Origin: Lachnospiraceae bacterium YSD2013
GTDB taxonomy: Bacteria; Bacillota; Clostridia; Lachnospirales; Lachnospiraceae
Reading direction: 5' to 3'
Length of the DNA: 64,000 nt
Assembly: GCA_900100895.1 (NCBI GenBank)
Contig: FMTX01000017.1
Location: 29,501-93,500 of the forward strand
The first letter of the stretch is position 1, and each line of letters opens with the position of its first letter. The notes beneath the pieces were generated by a model, which worked only from the letters and a program-made list of their open reading frames with translations, was not told where the DNA came from and ran no database searches. The position numbers and the translations under genes were made by a program. This document shows positions 8,967 through 18,133 of this stretch, one piece after another.

Positions 8967-9517
8967 ATATTCTCTATCATAAGGTCGAGACAGCCGGTAA
9001 AGATTACACGGATACGCTCGCTGATTGCGTGCATTTCCTCGGGAGTGTCGCCGTGGGACTCGCCTCTTATCCAGCGTACCAATACTCCGAAAAGCGCTTC
9101 CTCATAGTATGTGGAGATAATGCCCATGTCGATGTCGGAAAGCCTGTAGTCGGCAAGGTGAAGATTGATGTACTTCACAAAAACGTTGTGAATCATGCCA
9201 ATCACGCTCTTTTGCAAAGTTTCCTGACCGAGGGTCTTATATAGGTTCTTCCAAACTTTCTTGTACATAACGGTAAATTCGATTATGTCAAAAAGAACCT
9301 TGTCGTCGTCGGCGGGGTCGCTTAACTCGAGAACTTTAATCTTCTCCTGAATGGCGCTGTCGAGAACATCATATATGTCGTGGAAGTGATAGTAGAAGGT
9401 GTTGCGGGTGATGCCGCACTGCTTTACTATCTCGCCCACAGTTATCTTGCGAAGGGGTTTCGTCTCCGCAAGGGCGATGGTGCAGTCGATTATGGACTGC
9501 TTGGTGGAAACGGCCAT
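8948..9517 (-). CDS. TetR/AcrR-family transcriptional regulator (DhaS-like)
   Basis: The start at 9517 (MAVSTKQS) follows GAGGAGGT; the longer open frame up to 9556 has no ribosome site. About 189 residues. The N-terminal helix-turn-helix is TKPLRKITVGEIVKQCGITRNTFYYHFHDIYDVLD, close to regulators of the DhaS type, whose C-terminal region is helical and binds a ligand or partner. It is convergent with the TAXI-TRAP genes, so control of them is possible but not shown; a binding site was not identified. Confidence 0.9.
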   Translation of the reverse strand: MAVSTKQSIIDCTIALAETKPLRKITVGEIVKQCGITRNTFYYHFHDIYDVLDSAIQEKIKVLELSDPADDDKVLFDIIEFTVMYKKVWKNLYKTLGQETLQKSVIGMIHNVFVKYINLHLADYRLSDIDMGIISTYYEEALFGVLVRWIRGESHGDTPEEMHAISERIRVIFTGCLDLMIENIKKNPQ

Positions 9518-9612
9518 GGGACCTCCTCTAAATTCATGCCCGACCGGATGGTTCAATAGGCATTATGGTTAATAAAAGAATACATATTAATAAAAAAATA
9601 ATCAAGTTTACA

Positions 9613-9641
9613 TTGAATATTAGATTATGTTTGGTTAAAAT
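9613..9641 (+). promoter_or_regulatory. Sigma-A type promoter for the DUF3048 lipoprotein gene
   Basis: TTGAAT at 9613-9618, a 17-base spacer, then TAAAAT at 9636-9641. It lies about 50 bases before the start codon in an AT-rich intergenic stretch. Confidence 0.65.
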
Positions 9642-9693
9642 AGAATGAGGTTTTGACCGAGAACAATAACAAATACTTATCAGAGGTAATAAG

Positions 9694-10872
9694 ATGAAAA
9701 AATATTTAAGCATTTTTCTTGCAGGCGCAATGATGCTTTCACTTGCGGCTTGCGGCAAGGAAACATCCGCTTCGGGTTCTCCTTCTTTTGAAATCAGCGA
9801 GAATCCCATAGTGGTTACAACCGATGACGGAGCAGGTAAGGAAACAAGTGCTTCCGAAGAGACAGGCAAGAAGGACGACGTTATTCCTGCCAATTCCTAC
9901 AGAAGCGAGCTTACCAATGAATGGATCAGCAACGACATTAAGGACCAGCGTCCCGTTGCAGTCATGGTTGACAATGAATCCACAGCGCTTCCTCACTACG
10001 GTACCAGCAATGCAGATATCGTATACGAGATGATGAACTCCACCCTCAACGGACGTATCACCCGTCTTATGTGTATCTTCAAAGACTGGCGTAATATCGA
10101 GCAGATCGGTAACATCAGAAGTACACGTAGCACCAACGCTATTATTTTCCCTGAGTACAATGCAATCTTAGTACACGACGGCGGTCCCTTCTACATTAAG
10201 GACTGGCTTGCCAACCCTAAGTTCCCTAACTCTTACGATCACTTAAGCGGCGGCTTCGCACGTATCGACAGAGGAAAAGGCGGTACTTACGAAGAATACG
10301 CTACTATGGACGACTACAAGGGCGTAGGCGAGTACGCAGGTAACTCTTACGACGGACTTGCTACACGTATTAAGAAAGCTAAATTCGATGAAGAGTACAA
10401 TGAGTACTACATGGGCAAGCACTTCACCTTCAGCGACGACGAGATAAGCCTTAAGGATATTAAGGATGCCGAGAAGGCCGAGAAGGTTGAGCTTCCTTAC
10501 GACCACAACAAGACCAAGCTTACATACAACTCCGACACCGAGACTTACGATTATTCCGAGTACGGTGAGAAGTATGTCGACGGTCTTTACGATGACGGCA
10601 GAGGACTTTCCTTCAAGAACGTAATCATTCAGGTTGCAGACTTCGTACAGTTCGATGAAAACGGTTACATGTGCTTCTACGCAATCGGTTCCGGTACAGG
10701 TTACTTCCTTACCGACGGATACGCAATCCCCATCAAGTGGGAGAAGCCCGACCAGGACGAACTTACCAAGTTCTACAGAGCCGACAACGGTGAAGAGATT
10801 ACCCTTAACACAGGTAAGACCTACATCACCATCTGTCCCCTCGACGTATCCAAGAAAATCGTAATTAAATAA
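9694..10872 (+). CDS. DUF3048 domain lipoprotein (YerB-like)
   Basis: 392 residues. Signal peptide with lipobox: MKKYLSIFLAGAMMLSLAACG. The DUF3048 N-terminal motif is RPVAVMVDNESTALPHYG followed by ADIVYEMM, and RLMCIFKD and IGNIRSTRSTN are also typical. The C-terminal half (KNVIIQVADF, GTGYFLTDGYAIPIKW) matches the second DUF3048 domain. It is an extracytoplasmic membrane-anchored protein; homologues such as B. subtilis YerB have no settled biochemical role. It appears to be a single-gene unit with its own promoter and terminator. Confidence 0.9.
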   Translation: MKKYLSIFLAGAMMLSLAACGKETSASGSPSFEISENPIVVTTDDGAGKETSASEETGKKDDVIPANSYRSELTNEWISNDIKDQRPVAVMVDNESTALPHYGTSNADIVYEMMNSTLNGRITRLMCIFKDWRNIEQIGNIRSTRSTNAIIFPEYNAILVHDGGPFYIKDWLANPKFPNSYDHLSGGFARIDRGKGGTYEEYATMDDYKGVGEYAGNSYDGLATRIKKAKFDEEYNEYYMGKHFTFSDDEISLKDIKDAEKAEKVELPYDHNKTKLTYNSDTETYDYSEYGEKYVDGLYDDGRGLSFKNVIIQVADFVQFDENGYMCFYAIGSGTGYFLTDGYAIPIKWEKPDQDELTKFYRADNGEEITLNTGKTYITICPLDVSKKIVIK

Positions 10873-10880
10873 ATAACTAT

Positions 10881-10915
10881 GGGGCAAATACCCTTCGGGG
10901 TCTTTGCCCTTATTT
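10881..10915 (+). terminator. Terminator after DUF3048 gene
   Basis: GGGCAAA and TTTGCCC arms enclose an inner ACCC-TTC-GGGG hairpin; followed by TTATTT. The T-run is weak. Confidence 0.6.
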
Positions 10916-10931
10916 AGCTTTAGGGATTATT

Positions 10932-12125
10932 ATGAAAAAGGTCATTGAGTTTTTGAAAAAAGAAGCCGTTCTCACAGCGGCTCTGCTTCTTGCAATCATT
11001 TCTTCTTTTGTGGTTAAGCCCGACAAGGAGTACATAGAATATGTGGACCTTCGGACGCTTGCCATACTTTTTTCCCTTATGTGCGTTATGGCGGGACTTC
11101 AGGGTCTCGGCGTATTCAAAAGAATAGCGGGCGGACTTTTAAACAGCGTTAAGAGCGAGCGTAAGATTGTGTTAATCCTTGTGATGCTTTGCTTTTTCTT
11201 TTCCATGCTGATTACGAACGATGTGGCGCTCATTACTTTTGTGCCTTTTACGTTTACGACGCTTGAGATGCTGGGCGCCGACAAATACAAGAAGCTTGTT
11301 ATTCCTGTGGTGGTACTTCAGACAATAGCTGCTAATCTTGGCAGTATGCTTACGCCTCTTGGCAATCCGCAGAATCTGTATCTCTACGGCAAGATGGAAA
11401 CAGACTTTGGCTCTTTTGTGATGATTATGCTGCCTTATACGGTGGTGTCGCTGGTGCTGGTGGTTGTGAGCGCGTTTATATTTACTCGCGGAAAGGCTAA
11501 GCAGGCTGAGACCGAAACCGTGACTGAGACCGGCGCGGAGACGGCTACCCGTGATGGCAGTAATCGCATGACACTTACGGAGATGTTTCAGAAGACCAAC
11601 AACAGATACCATATGCTTCTGGTGCTGTATCTGCTTCTTTTTATCGTGGCGCTCATGACGGTTGTGAGAGTGTTGCCGTATGAGATTATGTTCTTTATCA
11701 CGCTTATACTCGTGCTTATAGCCGACAGGAAGACGATTCTGAAGGTGGACTGGTCGCTGCTTCTTACTTTCGTCGGCTTCTTTGTGTTCATCGGTAACAT
11801 GGGAAGGGTGCCTGCTTTTTCCGAGGCACTGTCGAAGGTTATTACGGGGCGCGAGACCTGGACGGCGATTGTATCGAGCCAGGTAATCAGCAATGTGCCG
11901 GCGGCGCTTCTTCTTTCGGGATTTACGAGCGATTTGAAGGCGCTTGTTATCGGTACGAACCTCGGAGGACTCGGTACGCTTATTGCGTCGATGGCAAGCC
12001 TTATATCCTATAAGCTTGCGGCCGCAAGAAAAGATATCAAGATGGGCAAGTACCTCGGATTTTTCACCGTGATGAATGTGGTATTTCTTTGTGTACTTGC
12101 GGTTCTATATGTTATACTTAGCTAG
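10932..12125 (+). CDS. SLC13/ArsB-type anion permease
   Basis: 397 residues with about ten hydrophobic helices. Motifs SMLITNDVALITFVPF and ANLGSMLTPLGNPQNLYLY in the first half, and VISNVPAALLLSGF and GTNLGGLGTLIASMASLISYK in the second, are the paired re-entrant loops of the ion-transporter (ArsB/NhaD/DASS) superfamily. A charged loop rich in Thr and Glu joins the halves. It probably moves an anion such as a dicarboxylate or inorganic oxyanion; the substrate cannot be read from the sequence. Start follows a weak ribosome site. Confidence 0.85.
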   Translation: MKKVIEFLKKEAVLTAALLLAIISSFVVKPDKEYIEYVDLRTLAILFSLMCVMAGLQGLGVFKRIAGGLLNSVKSERKIVLILVMLCFFFSMLITNDVALITFVPFTFTTLEMLGADKYKKLVIPVVVLQTIAANLGSMLTPLGNPQNLYLYGKMETDFGSFVMIMLPYTVVSLVLVVVSAFIFTRGKAKQAETETVTETGAETATRDGSNRMTLTEMFQKTNNRYHMLLVLYLLLFIVALMTVVRVLPYEIMFFITLILVLIADRKTILKVDWSLLLTFVGFFVFIGNMGRVPAFSEALSKVITGRETWTAIVSSQVISNVPAALLLSGFTSDLKALVIGTNLGGLGTLIASMASLISYKLAAARKDIKMGKYLGFFTVMNVVFLCVLAVLYVILS

Positions 12126-12170
12126 TGGGCCTGAGTTTAAACCGGGCGCGCACGATTAATATTTACAGAA

Positions 12171-12638
12171 ATGAGTTACATTGTTATGGATAAGATTAAG
12201 CAACTTTTCATAAAATACGAGGAGATAATTATCTACCTGATAGTGGGTGTGCTTACGACGATTGTCTCCTGGACCTGCAAGTTCTTGTGGAACAGATTCG
12301 TGTTCGGAGGACCGATGTATCCCACAGCCACACAGACCTTTATACTGGCGATTGTTACGTGGGTGTCGGGCGTTGCCTTTGCATATCCTTTGAACCGTAA
12401 GTGGGTATTTAAGTCCAAAGGTCCGTGGGTAGGCGAGTGCGCCAAGTTCTGGGGCTCGAGACTTTCAACTTTCTTTCTTGACATGTTTATCACGGAAGTG
12501 TTCGGACCGCTCCTTGGAATCAATGTCGTGGTTGTAACGCTTATTTCAGCGGTGCTTGTTACGATTCTTAACTACATTATCAGCAAGGTATTTGTCTTTA
12601 AAAAGAAAAAAGAAGTTGATGAGGAGATTATTGAATGA
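12171..12638 (+). CDS. GtrA family membrane protein
   Basis: 155 residues (150 if the internal ATG at 12186 is used; no clear ribosome site separates the two). Four helices: IIIYLIVGVLTTIVSWTCKF, FILAIVTWVSGVAFAYPLN, FFLDMFITEVFG and VVVTLISAVLVTILNYII. The NRKWVFKS motif after helix 2 and SKVFVFKKK at the end are family marks. GtrA proteins are thought to flip polyprenyl-phosphate-linked sugars for cell-surface glycosylation. The stop overlaps the glucosidase start (ATGA), so the two are probably co-translated. Confidence 0.88.
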   Translation: MSYIVMDKIKQLFIKYEEIIIYLIVGVLTTIVSWTCKFLWNRFVFGGPMYPTATQTFILAIVTWVSGVAFAYPLNRKWVFKSKGPWVGECAKFWGSRLSTFFLDMFITEVFGPLLGINVVVVTLISAVLVTILNYIISKVFVFKKKKEVDEEIIE

Positions 12639-15379
12639 AGCTTTCTTTTGACTGGAATGAGTACGAGGCGCTTGTAAGAAAAGCGGGAGCAGAGGGTTGC
12701 GTATTACTTAAGAACGATAATGAGGCTCTTCCCGTGAAGAGCGGTGAGAAGGTTGCACTTTTCGGCCGCACGCAGTTTGACTATATCAAGAGCGGCTCCG
12801 GCTCGGGCGGAATGGTTAACATTCCTTACCTTGTAAATGTGTACGACGGATTTAAGAATGCGGGAATCGCGGTTGATGAAGCGGTTGCCGATGTATACAA
12901 AGAGTGGCTTAAGGACCATCCTTTTGACAAGGGTGTGGGCTGGGCAGGCGAGCCTTTCAGTCAGGTGGAGATGCCTGTTGAAAGCGCTATGGTTGCGGGC
13001 GCAGCTTCCAGAAACGATGCGGCGGTTGTGGTATTCGGCCGTCTCGCAGGTGAAGATAAGGACAATAAGCCCGAAGAAGGCAGCTATCTCTTGAGAGAAG
13101 ACGAGAGAGCGCTTCTTAAAGAGGTGTGCGGTGCGTTTAAGCGCGTTATCGTGCTCATCAATTCGGGCAATATAATAGATATGAAGTGGGTTAAGGAATT
13201 TAACCCGGCAGCAGTCATGTACATATGGCAGGGCGGCGTCGAGGGCGGTAATGCGGCCGCTGACGTTGTCACAGGTAAGGTGACTCCTTGCGGTAAGCTT
13301 GCGGATACGATTGCTTATGACATTACCGATTATCCTTGCGAGGGTAATTTCGGCGACCCCAAGATCGGTATTTATGCCGAGGACATTTTTGTGGGCTACA
13401 GATATTTCGAGACCTTTAAGAAGGATGCGGTGCTGTATCCTTTCGGTTTCGGACTTTCATATACGGAGTTTGACCATGCGGCTACCATGGACTTTGACGG
13501 TGACAAGATTACCGTTAAGACCAAGGTTACCAATGTAGGCAAGGTTCTCGGTAAGGAAGTTGTGCAGGTATATTACAAGGCGCCTGCGGGTAAGCTTTCC
13601 AAGCCCGAGAGAGAACTTGCGCAGTTCGGTAAGACAGGTACGCTCTTTGCGGGTGCTTCGGAAGATGTGACGGTTTCTTTTGACATCAAGGATATGGCAT
13701 CTTACGATGACGGAGGATACACAGGATTCAAGAATGCTTTCGTGCTCGAGGCAGGTACTTACGAGATTTACGAGGGTAAGGACGTAAGAAGCGCTGTGCT
13801 TATCGGAAGCGTTGACCTTAAGGAAACTGTTCTTGTGGAGCAGACCGAGGACGCGCTTTCTCCCAAGACTCCTTTCAAAAGAATGATTAACGACGGCGGC
13901 AAGGTGGCATGGCAGGATACACCTCTTCGTGAGACCCCTACCGCAGAATTTATAGAGAAAGAACGTGCGACACTTAAGGAGATTCCTTACGCAGGTTCTC
14001 AGAAGCACAACCTCAAGGAAGTGCGCGACGGCAAGATTGACCTTGATACATTTATCGCAGGCTTGTCCGATGAAGAGATGATTCAGATGACCCGTGGTGA
14101 GGGTATGTGCTCTGCGAGAGTATGCCCCGGTACTGCGGCTGCTTTTGCAGGTGTAACCGATAAACTTGTAAGCTACGGTATTCCCGCTTGCTGCTGTTCT
14201 GACGGACCCAGCGGTATCAGAATGGATGTGGGTACCATGGCAATGCAGGGTCCTAACGGCGTGGCGCTTGCTTGTACTTTTGACAGAGAGCTCGTAGAGA
14301 GCTTGTACGAATACATGGGACTCGAGCTTCGTTACAACAAGATTGATTCGCTTCTCGGCCCCGGTATCAATATTCACAGAAGTCCTCTTAACGGACGTAA
14401 CTTCGAGTACTTCAGCGAAGACCCTTATCTTACCGGCGCTATGGCTGTTGCCGAGCTTAAGGGTATGCACAAGAATAAAGTTACGGGTACCATTAAGCAC
14501 TTCTCCTGCAACAATCAGGAATTCGGCAGACATTCCATCGACAGCGTTGTTTCCAAACGTGCGCTTCGTGAGATATACTTAAAGGGATTTGAAATGGCCG
14601 TCAGGGAAGGTGGCGCTTACAATATTATGACCACCTACGGTAGCCTTAACGGAATCCATACAGCATCGAGTTTTGAGCAGAACATCATGGTTACCAGACA
14701 CGACTGGGGCTTTGAAGGCTTGCTTGAGACCGACTGGTGGACCATGATCAATGAAGAAGGCGGCGAGCCCACAAGGCAGAATACTTCGTTCATGATAAGA
14801 GGCGGTAACGATGTTTACATGGTTACTTCGAACTCGGAACGTAACGACAATAACGACGACTCTGCGGAAGGCCTTAAGAACGGTGTGTTCACCAGAGCAG
14901 AGCTTCAGAGAAATGTGCGTAATATACTTATTGCGGCTATGAAGACGGCTTCTTTTGACAGATTATGCGGAGAGGTCGACGAATGGGATGTTAAGAACAA
15001 GCCCGAAGTCGAGAAGTATGAGAAACTCATTGAGTTTAAGGTAGAAGCCGAGGACGGAACGGTCATCGACGAAAGCCTTATCGATACATCCAAGGGCGCT
15101 ATGAACCGAATCTTCGTCTGCCTTAAGGAGAAAGGAATATTCTCCATTAAGATGGACGTTGCGGCGGAAGGCAGCGAGCTTGCGCAGATTCCCATGGTAT
15201 TAAGCCTTAACGGTGTACCCAAGAAAGTGGTTACCAGAAACGGCGCAGACCACGAATTCAGAGAAGAGACCCTTTTCCTTGAGACTTTCTTAAGCATTAA
15301 TGTTTACGTGGGAATTTCATTCAATCAGGACGGAATCAAGCTTAAAAATATTCGCGTTGTGAAGGAACAGATGCAGTGA
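12635..15379 (+). CDS. Beta-glucosidase, glycoside hydrolase family 3, permuted domain order
   Basis: 914 residues, no signal peptide, so cytoplasmic. The usual GH3 C-terminal domain comes first (VRKAGAEGCVLLKNDNEALPV, residues about 9-270, with FGRLAGEDKDN). A fibronectin-III-like module follows (about 285-390, KVTNVGKVLGKEVVQVYYKAP). The catalytic TIM-barrel domain lies at about 460-780 with SDGPSGIR, GPGINIHRSPLNGRNFEYFSEDP split over two strands, GTIKHFSCNNQE, and the nucleophile Asp700 in ETDWW. This reversed order is established for Butyrivibrio and Ruminococcus beta-glucosidases. It likely hydrolyses imported oligosaccharides such as cello- or xylo-oligosaccharides. The 3' end overlaps the sensor-kinase start. 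Confidence 0.95.
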   Translation: MKLSFDWNEYEALVRKAGAEGCVLLKNDNEALPVKSGEKVALFGRTQFDYIKSGSGSGGMVNIPYLVNVYDGFKNAGIAVDEAVADVYKEWLKDHPFDKGVGWAGEPFSQVEMPVESAMVAGAASRNDAAVVVFGRLAGEDKDNKPEEGSYLLREDERALLKEVCGAFKRVIVLINSGNIIDMKWVKEFNPAAVMYIWQGGVEGGNAAADVVTGKVTPCGKLADTIAYDITDYPCEGNFGDPKIGIYAEDIFVGYRYFETFKKDAVLYPFGFGLSYTEFDHAATMDFDGDKITVKTKVTNVGKVLGKEVVQVYYKAPAGKLSKPERELAQFGKTGTLFAGASEDVTVSFDIKDMASYDDGGYTGFKNAFVLEAGTYEIYEGKDVRSAVLIGSVDLKETVLVEQTEDALSPKTPFKRMINDGGKVAWQDTPLRETPTAEFIEKERATLKEIPYAGSQKHNLKEVRDGKIDLDTFIAGLSDEEMIQMTRGEGMCSARVCPGTAAAFAGVTDKLVSYGIPACCCSDGPSGIRMDVGTMAMQGPNGVALACTFDRELVESLYEYMGLELRYNKIDSLLGPGINIHRSPLNGRNFEYFSEDPYLTGAMAVAELKGMHKNKVTGTIKHFSCNNQEFGRHSIDSVVSKRALREIYLKGFEMAVREGGAYNIMTTYGSLNGIHTASSFEQNIMVTRHDWGFEGLLETDWWTMINEEGGEPTRQNTSFMIRGGNDVYMVTSNSERNDNNDDSAEGLKNGVFTRAELQRNVRNILIAAMKTASFDRLCGEVDEWDVKNKPEVEKYEKLIEFKVEAEDGTVIDESLIDTSKGAMNRIFVCLKEKGIFSIKMDVAAEGSELAQIPMVLSLNGVPKKVVTRNGADHEFREETLFLETFLSINVYVGISFNQDGIKLKNIRVVKEQMQ

Positions 15380-17964
15380 GACTGTCAATTTTCAACATCA
15401 ACCTGTTTTCCAAATACAGGGAGAAAATTGAAGAAAGAAACAAAAAAGGCATATACGGCGGAGGAATAATTTTCCTTGCCGTATTTGTGCTGGATTATAT
15501 TATCAAGCTTTTTGTCAATCCGGATGCGGTCAATTATTTCTTTGGCTTCTATATGCTGATTGACATAGCTTTTCTTGCACTCTTTAAGTTCTTCGGAAGT
15601 AAGATTAAGAGAGCGGTTTCTGTTATGTGCCTGCTTTGGTACGTGCTCGGATTTATTGTGGTGGGGCACATTCAGTTTATGTATCCCGACACACTTGCGA
15701 TAGTCGAGTACGCTGCGATGGCGATTCCGCTTTCGGTCATTATTCTGATAGAGCCTTTCTTTTTGATACTCGGTCAGCTATTCGGCGCGGGACTTGTGTC
15801 CGTAACGATTTATTTTACCCAGGGCGGCATCATTAACGGCATAGATATGTCGAAGATTATTATAGTGGGATTGCTTGCCATCATTACGGGTATGATTACC
15901 ACTTACATACGTATCGAGGGTCTTGTATTTGACAGCGAGGTTACGTTCTTTGCGGGAAGTGAAGACGATGATTTCGTGGCTGAGTACTCCGACAGCGCAT
16001 GGAGCGGACGTAACAAGTACGGAATCTTAAGCGGCGAGCTTGCGGCCAAGAGACGCGTGTTTTCTTTTATCTTTAACATTTCAAGAGACAGTCTTACTCA
16101 TATCCGTGAGGTCAACGTCTTTAAACTCAAAGAAGGCATGGACTGGGAAGAGGTGCGTGAACGCATGATAGGAATGGCGCTTGACCCCGGTTCCAAGATG
16201 CGTCTTTCAAGATTCCTGGATATAAACACGATTAAACAAGCGTACAAGGCAGACAAGAGACGCTTTTCCGTTATAGCGGGCTTCACCGTAGACGAAACCG
16301 AGAGAATCTGGCTTGATATCGAATGCATACTTAAAACCCATCCGGTATCGGGCGAGCTGCTTGCGTCGATAGTGGTGGAAGATATTACAGAGGAACGTAT
16401 CCTCATGGGCGTCCTCAATAAGATTGTAGAGCAGAACTACGACTACGTAATGTGCGTCGAGAGAAAGTTAAATCGTACCATAACATTCAACGTTAAGCCC
16501 GGACAGGAGATTCGCGGTACTTACGGAGATGTTTACGACGTGGAGATAGGTGCATACATCAGGGAGTCGGTTGATGCCCACGATGTGGAGCGTGCCTTCA
16601 GACTTACGAACCTAGAGCGCGTAGACGAGCTGATATCGCAGAACGGTATGCATGAGTTCCTGCTTGACGAGCGGGACCGCACCGGAAGTATTCGCAAGAA
16701 GCTGTTCCAGTACTCCTACCTCGATCCCACGCGCAATTTCCTCTGCGTGATCAAACAGGACGTTACCGAAGTCATCAGCAAGGAAGACGATGCCAAGAAC
16801 CGCCTCTCCAAGGCCTTAAGGGACAAAGAAATCGCCATGAACGCAAGAAGCGAATTCTTAACCCGTATGAGTCACGAGATGCGTACCCCCATGAATGCAA
16901 TCTTAGGTCTTGCGTCGCTTATGAAGGATGAGATTAACAATCCCGAGGCGCTCGACTCTTATATATCAAAGCTTCAGTATTCGGGAAGATTTCTTTTGCA
17001 GCTTATCAATGACGTGCTTGATATGTCAAAGCTTGAGCAGGAGAAGTTCAGAGTCAATCCTGTGCCTTACGCATTCTCGGAGTTCTGGGGTTCGGTAGAT
17101 ATGCTGATAGGCCCCATGTGCTCGGCCAAGGGAATTGATTTCGAGTGGAAGTCGGACATTCCCGATGACAGATACATTTACGTAGATCCGTTAAGACTTA
17201 CGCAGGTATTTGTGAACCTGCTGTCCAATTCGGTTAAGTACACCAATCCCGGCGGTCACATTTGCTTTGAGTGTAAGGAAGACACGAGGGTCGGCGGCAA
17301 GGTATTCGACACCTTTGTGGTGACGGATGACGGTATCGGAATGAGCGAAGAGTTCCAGAAGCATCTTTACGAGCCGTTTGCCCAGGAGTCGCATGACGTT
17401 AACTCGGACCTTAACGGAACGGGTCTGGGCCTTTCAATCGTAAAGGGTATAGTCGATGCGCTCGGCGGCAGCATTGAGGTAGAGAGCAAGTCGGGTGTGG
17501 GCTCCAAGTTCACCGTGCATCTTTCTTTTGACCTGGCCGAGGAAAGCGGCAAGACAGTATCGAAGGCTGCGGAAGTCGACTTAAACGGCAAGCGCGTGCT
17601 GGTGGTTGAGGACAACGACATCAACAGAGAAATTGCCGAAGCCGTATTGCAAAAGAAAGGTATGATTACCGAAACTGCGGTTAACGGTCAGGAGGCGATT
17701 GAACAGTTCTCGTCTCATGCGCCGGGCTACTACGATATGATTCTTATGGATATTCGAATGCCGGTTATGAGCGGACTTACCGCGACGAAGCGTATTCGTT
17801 CTATGGAGAGAGACGACGCAGCTACGATTCCGATTGTTGCAATGACGGCCAATGCATTTTCGCAGGATGTGCAGGCTTCTTTGGAGGCGGGCATGAACGC
17901 TCATCTTAGTAAGCCCATCGAGCCGAAACTTTTGTACAGTACTATATCTAAATTCATTTCTTAA
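15376..17964 (+). CDS. Hybrid sensor histidine kinase with receiver domain
   Basis: 862 residues. The GTG start overlaps the glucosidase stop (gtga); AAGGAA lies upstream. Five or six helices fill residues about 27-175. A PAS-like region (about 215-460) follows. HisKA holds His500 in RMSHEMRTPMNAILG, then an HATPase domain with NLLSNSVKYTNPGG, DDGIGM and GTGLGLSIVKG. The C-terminal receiver has VLVVEDND and phospho-acceptor Asp792 in LMDIRMPVMSG. No DNA-binding domain is attached, so output must pass by another protein or by phosphatase/partner action. Coupling to the glucosidase suggests a carbohydrate or envelope signal (inference). Confidence 0.93.
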   Translation: MRLSIFNINLFSKYREKIEERNKKGIYGGGIIFLAVFVLDYIIKLFVNPDAVNYFFGFYMLIDIAFLALFKFFGSKIKRAVSVMCLLWYVLGFIVVGHIQFMYPDTLAIVEYAAMAIPLSVIILIEPFFLILGQLFGAGLVSVTIYFTQGGIINGIDMSKIIIVGLLAIITGMITTYIRIEGLVFDSEVTFFAGSEDDDFVAEYSDSAWSGRNKYGILSGELAAKRRVFSFIFNISRDSLTHIREVNVFKLKEGMDWEEVRERMIGMALDPGSKMRLSRFLDINTIKQAYKADKRRFSVIAGFTVDETERIWLDIECILKTHPVSGELLASIVVEDITEERILMGVLNKIVEQNYDYVMCVERKLNRTITFNVKPGQEIRGTYGDVYDVEIGAYIRESVDAHDVERAFRLTNLERVDELISQNGMHEFLLDERDRTGSIRKKLFQYSYLDPTRNFLCVIKQDVTEVISKEDDAKNRLSKALRDKEIAMNARSEFLTRMSHEMRTPMNAILGLASLMKDEINNPEALDSYISKLQYSGRFLLQLINDVLDMSKLEQEKFRVNPVPYAFSEFWGSVDMLIGPMCSAKGIDFEWKSDIPDDRYIYVDPLRLTQVFVNLLSNSVKYTNPGGHICFECKEDTRVGGKVFDTFVVTDDGIGMSEEFQKHLYEPFAQESHDVNSDLNGTGLGLSIVKGIVDALGGSIEVESKSGVGSKFTVHLSFDLAEESGKTVSKAAEVDLNGKRVLVVEDNDINREIAEAVLQKKGMITETAVNGQEAIEQFSSHAPGYYDMILMDIRMPVMSGLTATKRIRSMERDDAATIPIVAMTANAFSQDVQASLEAGMNAHLSKPIEPKLLYSTISKFIS

Positions 17965-17975
17965 AATGTCTATAA

Positions 17976-18006
17976 TCTCTCCCCGAAATCGGGGAGAGAA
18001 ATTTTA
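17976..18006 (+). terminator. Terminator after hybrid kinase
   Basis: TCTCTCCCCG, loop aaat, CGGGGAGAGA, followed by AATTTTAT. A strong 10-bp perfect stem separating the kinase operon from rpoB. Confidence 0.85.
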
Positions 18007-18017
18007 TAAAATAACCC

Positions 18018-18046
18018 TTGACTTAATAAAAATTTTGACGTAGAAT
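18018..18046 (+). promoter_or_regulatory. Promoter of rpoB-rpoC
   Basis: TTGACT at 18018-18023, 17-base spacer, TAGAAT at 18041-18046. A second candidate overlaps it: TTGACG at 18035-18040, 17 bases, TATTGT at 18058-18063. Either leaves a leader of roughly 70-80 bases before rpoB. Confidence 0.7.
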
Positions 18047-18133
18047 GTAGGTTGCTCTATTGTGGAGTGCTTTGGTTTTTTATGCCCTTTTTCCATAAAA
18101 AAGTGCTAAATCATAAGAACGGGGTGAGTGTCA

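Noticed and set aside
13457..14533. 358-codon open frame antisense to the GH3 gene
   Set aside because: Shadow of the glucosidase coding sequence with biased, low-information composition and no ribosome site.
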